Shown here in pieces: positions 58,107-64,000 of a stretch of 64,000 nucleotides of DNA (the first letter of the stretch is position 1; each line of letters begins with the position of its first letter). This DNA is from Nonomuraea harbinensis (GTDB lineage: Bacteria > Actinomycetota > Actinomycetes > Streptosporangiales > Streptosporangiaceae): the NCBI RefSeq assembly GCF_019396385.1, contig NZ_JAHKRN010000018.1:1-64000 (forward strand). The letters run 5' to 3'. The notes beneath the pieces are model-generated. The model searched no databases. It saw nothing but the letters and a program-made list of their open reading frames with translations, and was not told the DNA's origin. Made by a program: the position numbers and the translations under genes.

Positions 58107-59207
58107 GTGATCAGATGGCGCAAGGGCGAGGTCGTACGGATCCGGCGCGAGTGGCCGGGAGCGATGGAACTGGATGTCGCCGTCCCCGGGGAGGACGGCC
58201 CGCCCGGCTCAGGGCCTGGCGCGCCGTGCCGGGCGCTGGCCTACCCGTCACTGGTGGGCCGCCCCGAACCCGGCGACGAGGTGCTGCTCAACACGACGGC
58301 ACTCGCGATGGGTCTCGGTACGGGAGGTTACGCCATGGTGGTGGCCGTGCCGAACCGTTTGCCGGAAGATCCGCAGGGTCCCGGGCACCTGGTGAAGGCC
58401 CGCTACACGCCGTTGCAGGCCACGGTGCTGGGCGCGGACGAGCAGGACTCCCCGCACCACGAGGCGCTGCGCGAGGCGGACTCGGTCGACGGGATGCCGG
58501 TGGTGGTGGCCGACCTGCACTCGGCGCTGGCGCCGATCCTGTGCGGGCTGTACGCGGACGCGGGGCCGTCGGTACGGGTCGCGTACGTGATGCTCGACGG
58601 CGGGGCGCTGCCCGCGTGGTTCTCGATGTCGGCGGCGGCGCTGCGGGAGCGGGGCTGGCTGGCCGGGACGGTCACGGTGGGCCAGGCGTTCGGCGGCGAC
58701 GTGGAGGCGGTCACCACCCACACGGGCCTGCTGGCGGCCCGCCACGTGCTGGGGGCGGACGTGGCGATCGTCGCGCAGGGGCCGGGCAACCTGGGTTCGG
58801 GCACCCGCTGGGGGTTCTCCGGGGTGTCGGCCGGCGAGGCGGTCAACGCCGCGTCGGTGCTGCTCGGGCGGCCGGTCGCGGCGCTGCGGGTGAGCGACGG
58901 CGACCGGCGCGAGCGCCACTACGGGATCTCCCACCACTCGCTGACCGCCTACGGCCGGGTGGCGCTGGCCCGCGCCAGGGTGCCGGTGCCGATCCTGCCG
59001 GGCGCGTTCGGCGAGCGGGTGCGCGACCAGGCCGAGCTGCTGGCCGTCCGCCACGAGCTGGTGCCGGTCGAGGTGGACGGCCTGCACGAGGCGCTGCGCG
59101 GCTCGCCGGTGCGGCTGTCGACGATGGGCCGGGGGCTGGAGGAGGACCTGCCCTACTTCCTGGCCTCGGCCGCGGCGGGCAGGCTGGCGGCCTCGCTGCT
59201 GGTGTAG
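58107..59207 (+). CDS. DUF3866 family protein
   Basis: Product of 366 aa. The N-terminus IRWRKGEVVRIRREWPGA and the later GGYAMVVAVPNRLP and GDRRERHYGISHHS segments match DUF3866, a family with no known activity conserved beside pafBC in actinobacteria. An internal region (about residues 190-275) with GTVTVGQAFGGDVEAVTTHT and GTRWGFSG is Gly-rich and might bind a nucleotide or cofactor. No signal peptide. GTG at 58107 follows TACCCT; its start region lies back to back with pafB. Its last 55 bases overlap the end of the opposing DUF3291 gene. Confidence 0.9.
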   Translation: MIRWRKGEVVRIRREWPGAMELDVAVPGEDGPPGSGPGAPCRALAYPSLVGRPEPGDEVLLNTTALAMGLGTGGYAMVVAVPNRLPEDPQGPGHLVKARYTPLQATVLGADEQDSPHHEALREADSVDGMPVVVADLHSALAPILCGLYADAGPSVRVAYVMLDGGALPAWFSMSAAALRERGWLAGTVTVGQAFGGDVEAVTTHTGLLAARHVLGADVAIVAQGPGNLGSGTRWGFSGVSAGEAVNAASVLLGRPVAALRVSDGDRRERHYGISHHSLTAYGRVALARARVPVPILPGAFGERVRDQAELLAVRHELVPVEVDGLHEALRGSPVRLSTMGRGLEEDLPYFLASAAAGRLAASLLV

Positions 59208-59632
59208 GAGTCCTTGAACGTGAACGCCTCGGGGCCGGGGCCCTCGGTCCTGAGGCGTTCCAGCCGTGCCATCGCCTCGGCGAGCGTCGGGATGACGCCC
59301 TCGGGGACCCACCACATGACCATGTACGGCTCCGCCACCCGGTGGAACCACTCCCGGCGGCGGCGCAGCACCTCCAGGTGGCCGCTGCGGTAGACGTAGT
59401 TCCACAGCGAGTCGAGGTCCTCCCACACCGAGAAGTTGACCAGCAGGTGGTCGCCGTAGTCGTGCACCACGGTCGCGGTGGGGTCCGCCTCGCTCTCCTT
59501 CAGCCGCCACACGAACCCGGGGGCCTCGTCGGCGAGCGCGTTGATCGGTTCGAGCAGGGCGACGAAGTCGGCGAGTTCGGCCGAGTCGACGGGCCCGCGC
59601 AGGTGCGCGATGTTGAGTTCCGCAAGATGCAT
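59153..59632 (-). CDS. DUF3291 family protein
   Basis: Product of 159 aa of the DUF3291 family. Typical elements are ELNIAHLRGP, VALLEPINALADEAPGFVWR and NFSVWEDLDSLWNYVYRSGH, which build a ferredoxin-like dimeric alpha/beta-barrel fold related to antibiotic-biosynthesis monooxygenases. Catalytic function unknown. The ATG at 59632 lacks a clear Shine-Dalgarno. It begins 33 bases after the stop of the HTH gene on the same strand, and its 3' end overlaps the convergent DUF3866 gene by 55 bases. Confidence 0.86.
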   Translation of the reverse strand: MHLAELNIAHLRGPVDSAELADFVALLEPINALADEAPGFVWRLKESEADPTATVVHDYGDHLLVNFSVWEDLDSLWNYVYRSGHLEVLRRRREWFHRVAEPYMVMWWVPEGVIPTLAEAMARLERLRTEGPGPEAFTFKDSYTSSEAASLPAAAEARK

Positions 59633-59665
59633 GACGCTCAGCGAACCACTCTCCGCGCTTCTATG

Positions 59666-60310
59666 TCAATCTCCATTTGTTTTAGAAAGGGCGACGCAGC
59701 ACTCCCCGGGCCGCGGATCCAGCCTGGCCCTCCCCGGGTCGTCGCCCAGCCCGTCGAGCAGGCCCTGGCACAGCGCCAGGTTCATGGAGCAGACGAGCAG
59801 CGGCTGCTCGTGCGACAGGACGTGGAACGGGCAGTTGCGCATGCGCAGGCCGCCGGCGTCGGCGTACGGCTCGTAGCCGCGCTCGCGCAGCACCTCCTCG
59901 ACGGGCCGGCCGCCGCGGCTCCTGCCCAGCCGCTCACCGGCCAGGCGGGCCGCCCGCTCCGCCCGCTCCTCGGCGCCGAGCTCGTCGACCACTCCGGCGA
60001 GCACGGAGGCGAGGGTGACATAGTCACGCGGCGGCAGGCTCACCGACCGCTCCCCCGCCGCCCTGCGGTAGACCTTCGCGGGCCGCCCGCTGCCCGGCCC
60101 CCCGCGCTCCGGCCGGCGAAAGCCGCTCTCCAGCAGCCCCGCCTCGACGAGCTTGTCGAGGTGGTGACCGGCGAGCGTGCGGGAGACGCCCGCGGCCTCC
60201 GCCGCCTCCTGCCTGCCCACCTCGCCGCCGCGGCCGGCCACCGCCTCGTACAGACTGCGCCGTACGGGATCGTGCAGCAGGGCCAGGGCATCGAGGTCGT
60301 CGTCGCTCAC
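59666..60310 (-). CDS. HTH regulator with SufR-like cysteine cluster
   Basis: Product of 214 aa. A winged helix-turn-helix of ArsR type (residues 1-65, AAEAAGVSRTLAGHHLDKLV) precedes a domain with conserved Cys: RNCPFH, then VCSMNLALCQGLLDG, then PGECCVAL. Spacing resembles SufR, whose Cys bind a 4Fe-4S cluster, so iron-sulfur or redox sensing is likely but not shown. It probably represses itself and the following DUF3291 gene. GTG at 60310 follows TAGACT by seven bases. SUF genes are not in the window. Confidence 0.85.
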   Translation of the reverse strand: MSDDDLDALALLHDPVRRSLYEAVAGRGGEVGRQEAAEAAGVSRTLAGHHLDKLVEAGLLESGFRRPERGGPGSGRPAKVYRRAAGERSVSLPPRDYVTLASVLAGVVDELGAEERAERAARLAGERLGRSRGGRPVEEVLRERGYEPYADAGGLRMRNCPFHVLSHEQPLLVCSMNLALCQGLLDGLGDDPGRARLDPRPGECCVALSKTNGD

Positions 60311-60317
60311 AGCCCGG

Positions 60318-60323
60318 AGTCTA
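60318..60323 (-). promoter_or_regulatory. Candidate -10 hexamer of the SufR-like gene
   Basis: TAGACT ends seven bases before the GTG at 60310; no Shine-Dalgarno. Confidence 0.45.
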
Positions 60324-60496
60324 GGGCCGGTGCGCGGCTTCTCGCGGACCCGCTCCAGCGTGCGGGCCCGGCCGGACTTCAGGCCCCCTACTGCTCGCGC
60401 GGCCTCGGCGTCGTGGCGCAGCGCGGGCGAGGAGGATCAAGGCTCTGGTCATGTACGCGTGAGAACCGGGTTCGCGGGCCGTGCCCCGGGTCGCCG

Positions 60497-61789
60497 TCAG
60501 TAAGCGGCGAGCACGTCGACCACGTACACGAGCGTCTCCTCCGGCCCGATCCCGAGTCCCGGCTGGCCGGTGGCGCCGTAGCCGTCGTCGGGCGGCACCA
60601 CCATGGCCACCCGGCTCCCGGCGGGGACCTCGGTCAGCGCCCGGTTCCAGCCCCTGATCAAGCTCCCGTCGCCGACCGTGAACGCCTCGGGACGGCCGCG
60701 TTCCCAGGTGGACGTCACGATCCGGCGGTCGCTCCAGGCCGCGGCCACGTACTGGACGACGAGCAGCCGCCCGGCCTCGACCGCGGGCCCGGTGCCGCGG
60801 CCCAGCACGGCGGCGGCGAACCCGCCCGGCGGCGCCACGTCCGGGATCGTCACCCCCGGCGCCGCCCCAGCGCCGACGCTCACCCCGGCCACCGCCCCCG
60901 CGTCGGCCTCCACGGCGGCGTCCCCGGCATGCGCGCCCAGAATGTCGACCACGTAGAACAGATCCACCCGCCCGCCGTCCCCCGGACGCCCCTCCACTGC
61001 CGCAGGGTCCACGCCGCCCTGACTGGCGGCCGTGGCGGGACCCTCCATGACGCGGGCGGCGGCGTGAGCCGCCGGCGGCGAACCGGCCCACTGACCCGCC
61101 GCCATCGGGCCGATCCCCGGCGCATGCTTCCCAGCCCGATGAGCCTCCTGCGCCGCCTCAGACGGAAAGGTGACGTCCTGTGGCCCGCGAGGCCTGACGT
61201 CCTGCGGGCCGCCGGGGCCTGCCGTGAAGGCGGGTCCGCCGGTCTCCGGGCGACCCTTCGTCCCGGTGATGGTGGGCCCAGGGGTGCCGTCCCGCAACGG
61301 GATGGCGGCGGTCACCCGGCTGCCTGCCCTGCGGCCGCGGAGGGCGGCGTCGAGGCCCGCCGGGAGTGCGCCCAGCGGGAGCGCGGCGGGCGTGCCGCGG
61401 TTGAAGGTGGATTCGACGAGCCGGTTCTCCCGGCCGTCCCACAGGTGGGCGGTGTACTGGACGACGGCCACACCGCCCGGCTCCAGCGGCGCCCCGTGAC
61501 CGGTGGCCGGTTCTCCCACGTGCGGTTCGGCGGGCGGCGGGCCGGTCGGGAAGGTGATCGTGGGCCGGGCTCCGAACGAGCCCGCGACCCGGGGCTCGGT
61601 CACTTCCGGTCCCGTCCCCGTACACGCGGCGAGCGCCACGAACAGGAACGCGAGCGCGACGGCCCGGCCCCGCCGTCGCCGGTGACCCCGTGGAGGGCCC
61701 TCCTGCCGCCGTCGGGACTCCCGGGTCCCGGGCAGATCCCCGACCCTGGAGAATCCTCGCCCCCGCGGGCCCGACCACCCGGAGGTCAC
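60497..61789 (-). CDS. FKBP-like lipoprotein, divergent (two domains, large insert)
   Basis: Product of 430 aa. A basic N-region (RRRRGRAVALAFLFVALAAC) ends in a lipobox, LAAC, placing the protein on the outer membrane face as a lipoprotein. Two FKBP-like domains follow. In the first, about 100 low-complexity residues interrupt the end of the fold before DLFYVVDILGAH. The second ends in LVYVVDVLAAY and keeps IRGW and GYG, but the FDSS aspartate is replaced by VTST, so isomerase activity is doubtful. GTG at 61789 has GAGGAGG eight bases upstream. It follows the second FKBP lipoprotein gene on the same strand. Confidence 0.83.
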   Translation of the reverse strand: MTSGWSGPRGRGFSRVGDLPGTRESRRRQEGPPRGHRRRRGRAVALAFLFVALAACTGTGPEVTEPRVAGSFGARPTITFPTGPPPAEPHVGEPATGHGAPLEPGGVAVVQYTAHLWDGRENRLVESTFNRGTPAALPLGALPAGLDAALRGRRAGSRVTAAIPLRDGTPGPTITGTKGRPETGGPAFTAGPGGPQDVRPRGPQDVTFPSEAAQEAHRAGKHAPGIGPMAAGQWAGSPPAAHAAARVMEGPATAASQGGVDPAAVEGRPGDGGRVDLFYVVDILGAHAGDAAVEADAGAVAGVSVGAGAAPGVTIPDVAPPGGFAAAVLGRGTGPAVEAGRLLVVQYVAAAWSDRRIVTSTWERGRPEAFTVGDGSLIRGWNRALTEVPAGSRVAMVVPPDDGYGATGQPGLGIGPEETLVYVVDVLAAY

Positions 61790-62119
61790 CGCCGTGACCT
61801 CCTCGCGCACCGGAGACTCACCCGCGAGGCGTGCCCACGCTGGAGGCGGGATGGGCGGTGGACGAACCTCGTCATCGGGGCGCTCCGGTCGCCGGTGCAG
61901 GGACCGAGTGAGGGGTGGGCAACGGGATGACCTTCCTGCGCGGGCGTGCGCGCCTCCCGAAAGACACGCATGAGGGCTCGCACCGGGCACGAGCCCCGCG
62001 ATGCTACCGCCCCGCCGGGTCACCCGTCAGCGAACGCGACGAAACGGGCAAGGCGTCCCCGGAAACCACACGACGGACGCGCCCCCGTACCGAAGGAGGC
62101 ACGCCCGTCGTCAGGGCGG
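61790..62119. other. Intergenic region between two FKBP lipoprotein genes
   Basis: 330 bases without a supported gene. It contains the Shine-Dalgarno of the downstream FKBP gene at its left edge and runs of C-rich sequence; no convincing terminator or small gene is seen. Short open frames here lack a start signal and coding resemblance. Confidence 0.5.
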
Positions 62120-63049
62120 TCAGTAGGCCGACAGGACGTCCACCACGAACACCAGCGTGCTGTTGGCCGGGATGCCCTGCTGCTCCTGGGCGCCGTAGCC
62201 GAGGTCCGGCGGGATGCTCATCACCACGCGGCTGCCGACCGGCACGCCCTCCAGGCCCTTCTGCCAGCCCTGGATGACCTGCGCCAGCGGGAACGAGGCC
62301 GGCTCGCCCCGGCCCCAGCTGGAGTCGAACTCCTTGTCGGTGCCCCAGATCTTGCCGGTGTAGTGGACGCTCAGCGTGGCCCCGGCCTTGACCGGCTCGC
62401 CCTCGCCCTTGATGAGGGTCTTGACGACGAGCTCCTTGGACGGCTTGTCCTTCGTCTTCGTGGTCAGCGTCGGCGCCTTGTCGCCGCCGGGGCTCTCCAC
62501 CTTGACGCCCTTGAGGGTCTCGCCGGTCTCCTTGCCGGTGGCGGCCGCGAGCGGCTTCGGCGGCGTGCCGACCACGTCCATCACGAACACCTTCGTCGCC
62601 TCCGTGGACGGCGACTGCCCCGCCGCCGGGGTGACGAGGTCGTTGGCCATGACCGCCAGCAGCCGCCCGCCGTGCTTCATCTTCGTGAAACCGTCACGCA
62701 GCAGCTGCGGGAGCTGCTCGTTCACCGGCAGGGTCTCCGGCGTCTTCGTGTCGTACGTGGAACCCTGCGCGGCGTTGTCCTTGCCGTCCCAGTTCCAGAC
62801 GGAAAGGTTGACGATGAGCTGGTCGCCCGCCTTGACCGCGGGGCCGTCGCCGGTCTCCAGGACCTTGTACGACGACGTGGTGGCGGGGTCGCCGGAGGGG
62901 AAGGTCACCGTGGGCTTGGCGCCCACCTCGCCGGTGACCTTCACCCCCGCGGACCCGTCTCCGGACGCGGTCGAGGCCGTATCGGAGCCGCACGCGGCGG
63001 CGAAGAAGAGCATAGGCACGGCGGCCAGAGCGGCCAGAGCGCGGCGCAT
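62120..63049 (-). CDS. FKBP-type peptidyl-prolyl isomerase lipoprotein
   Basis: Product of 309 aa. Signal peptide with lipobox FFAAACGS (Cys at about residue 20) makes it a surface lipoprotein. A first FKBP-like domain (about residues 45-165) is degenerate, while the second (about 215-309) keeps the catalytic pocket: VHYTGKIWG, FDSSWGRGEP, VIQGWQKGLEG, DLGYGAQ and LVFVVDVLSAY. It probably folds exported proteins. GAGGGAAA precedes the ATG at 63049. It lies 79 bases after the pafA stop on the same strand, as in related actinobacteria. Confidence 0.94.
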   Translation of the reverse strand: MRRALAALAAVPMLFFAAACGSDTASTASGDGSAGVKVTGEVGAKPTVTFPSGDPATTSSYKVLETGDGPAVKAGDQLIVNLSVWNWDGKDNAAQGSTYDTKTPETLPVNEQLPQLLRDGFTKMKHGGRLLAVMANDLVTPAAGQSPSTEATKVFVMDVVGTPPKPLAAATGKETGETLKGVKVESPGGDKAPTLTTKTKDKPSKELVVKTLIKGEGEPVKAGATLSVHYTGKIWGTDKEFDSSWGRGEPASFPLAQVIQGWQKGLEGVPVGSRVVMSIPPDLGYGAQEQQGIPANSTLVFVVDVLSAY

Positions 63050-63128
63050 GGATTTCCCTCGGGGAACGACGGTCAGATTCGCGTCACCCTACCCGAAGCC
63101 TGGTAGGCCCGAGGTAAACCGGCGCCGC

Positions 63129-64000
63129 TCACATGCCGGCGATCAGCTTGTCAACTCTCTCGTCCACGCTGCGGAACGGGTCCTTGCACAGCACGGTCCG
63201 CTGCGCCTGGTCGTTCAGCTTGAGGTGAACCCAGTCGACGGTGAAGTCGCGCCGCTTCTCCTGCGCCTTGCGGATGAACTCGCCGCGCAGCCGCGCCCTG
63301 GTCGTCTGCGGCGGCACCGACTTGGCCTCGAAGATCTTCAGGTCGGACGCCACCCGCTCCACCGAGCCGCGCTTCTGCAGCAGGTAGTAGAGGCCGCGCT
63401 TGCGGTGCACGTCGTGGTAGGCCAGGTCGAGCTGCGCCACCCGGGGCGACGACAGCGGCAGGTCGTACTTCTTGCGGTAGCGCTCGATCAGCTGGTATTT
63501 CGTCACCCAGTCGATCTCCCGCGACACCAGGTCGAGGTCGCCGGTCTCGACGGCGCGCAGCGTGCGCTCCCACAGCTCCAGCACCCGGTGCGCGATGGCG
63601 TCGCCGCCGCGCCGGTCGACGAAGTCCTGCGCCTTCGACAGGTATTCCTGCTGGATCTCCAGGCTGGACGCCTCGCGCCCGTTGGCCAGCCGCACCCGCC
63701 GCCGGCCGGTCATGTCGTGCGACACCTCCCGGATGGCCCTGATCGGGTTCTCCAGCGTCAGGTCGCGCATCACCGTGCCGGCCTCGATCATGCGCAGCAC
63801 CAGGTCGGTCGCGCCGACCTTGAGCAGCATGGTGGTCTCGCTCATGTTCGAGTCGCCGACGATGACGTGCAGGCGGCGGAACCGCTCGGCGTCGGCGTGC
63901 GGCTCGTCGCGGGTGTTGATGATCGGCCGGGACCGGGTGGTGGCCGACGAGACGCCCTCCCAGATGTGCTCGGCCCGCTGCGAGACGCAGTAGACGGCGC
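63129..64000 (-). CDS. pafA: Pup-protein ligase PafA (5' end outside window)
   Basis: The last 290 codons of PafA; the window ends inside the gene, so the N-terminal ATP-binding glutamine-synthetase-like part is missing. Visible hallmarks are AEHIWEGVSSATTRSRPIIN, LHVIVGDSNMSETTMLLKVG and the C-terminal domain with DLPLSSPRVAQLDLAYHDVH and the Arg-rich ARLRGEFIRKAQ. PafA ligates the prokaryotic ubiquitin-like protein Pup to lysines for proteasomal degradation. Full length is about 450 residues. Upstream proteasome genes (prcBA, pup) are expected beyond the window edge but cannot be seen. Confidence 0.97.
   Translation of the reverse strand, partial: AVYCVSQRAEHIWEGVSSATTRSRPIINTRDEPHADAERFRRLHVIVGDSNMSETTMLLKVGATDLVLRMIEAGTVMRDLTLENPIRAIREVSHDMTGRRRVRLANGREASSLEIQQEYLSKAQDFVDRRGGDAIAHRVLELWERTLRAVETGDLDLVSREIDWVTKYQLIERYRKKYDLPLSSPRVAQLDLAYHDVHRKRGLYYLLQKRGSVERVASDLKIFEAKSVPPQTTRARLRGEFIRKAQEKRRDFTVDWVHLKLNDQAQRTVLCKDPFRSVDERVDKLIAGM

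Noticed and set aside
57530..61930. A 1466-codon open frame on the plus strand opposite pafB, the Fe-S regulator and FKBP genes
   Set aside because: It mirrors real minus-strand genes, is rich in Arg/Gly/Ala/Pro with no domain, and crosses several well-supported genes. High GC content creates such antisense frames.
1..64000. CRISPR arrays, tRNA or rRNA genes, insertion sequences
   Set aside because: No direct repeats of 24-40 bases with regular spacers, no cloverleaf with CCA-type end or rRNA sequence, and no transposase were recognised. The only regular tandem arrays are the coding decapeptide repeats and a short 12-bp unit at 50911-50942.

Overview
This is high-GC chromosomal DNA from a filamentous actinobacterium. 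The gene content points towards the Streptosporangiaceae (a Nonomuraea-like organism), but the genus is inferred from the mix of genes and not proven. Supporting evidence: a Pup-proteasome neighbourhood (pafA, pafB, pafC with tatA, tatC and helY), rbpA behind a SigR-type promoter, a HelD-type RNA polymerase ATPase, a conservon-type small GTPase, frequent GTG/TTG starts, and many starts placed 6-7 bases after a TANNNT hexamer, as expected for leaderless mRNAs. I see no rRNA, tRNA, CRISPR array, prophage or insertion sequence.

Layout. 1-9.9 kb: small accessory and regulatory genes: an S-adenosyl methyltransferase, an NmrA-type reductase, a VOC gene divergent from an ArsR-SRPBCC pair, a LysE exporter-hydrolase-HTH operon, a WYL regulator divergent from a DeoR-MFS pair across a palindromic operator, a TauE-type permease, and a two-gene ClpP operon. 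9.9-20 kb: a NarL-type two-component system, a DUF2268 peptidase, a MoxR-DUF58-VWA operon running into two RNA/small-molecule methyltransferases, a glycerophosphodiesterase and an Atg22-like MFS protein. 20-26.3 kb: rbpA (SigR promoter, structured leader), fxsA, the lipoprotein/glycolipid pair lnt-ppm1, and a HelD ATPase whose N-terminus has no conventional start codon. 26.5-33 kb: a ROK repressor with a perfect operator, a multi-pass membrane protein built around a split alpha/beta-hydrolase core, glpD, an Lrp regulator and an orphan CvnD-type GTPase.

33.4-39.6 kb is the most unusual block: a terpene-synthase-like protein with degenerate metal motifs; a TPR-CHAT (caspase-like) protein; and, divergent from it, a cytosolic subtilisin, an ECF-like sigma factor and a translationally coupled 148-aa helix plus beta-sandwich protein. 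A TPR-CHAT protease, a sigma factor and a small partner recall the output arm of type III-E CRISPR (Craspase), here without any CRISPR component. Three strong hairpins close the block. It is followed by a LAL-family regulator, a DUF6493 protein carrying ten decapeptide repeats, an M24 peptidase, a PAS-PP2C phosphatase, a FEN-type exonuclease and an RNB ribonuclease.

51-64 kb: the conserved proteasome/Tat cluster, read on the minus strand: pafA (cut by the window end), two FKBP lipoproteins, a probable Fe-S regulator, a DUF3291 gene, then pafB-pafC, a 51-residue membrane protein, tatA, tatC, a diacylglycerol-kinase-like gene and helY. DUF3866 lies on the opposite strand. PafBC controls the proteasome-independent DNA-damage response, PafA pupylates proteins for degradation, and TatAC exports folded proteins.
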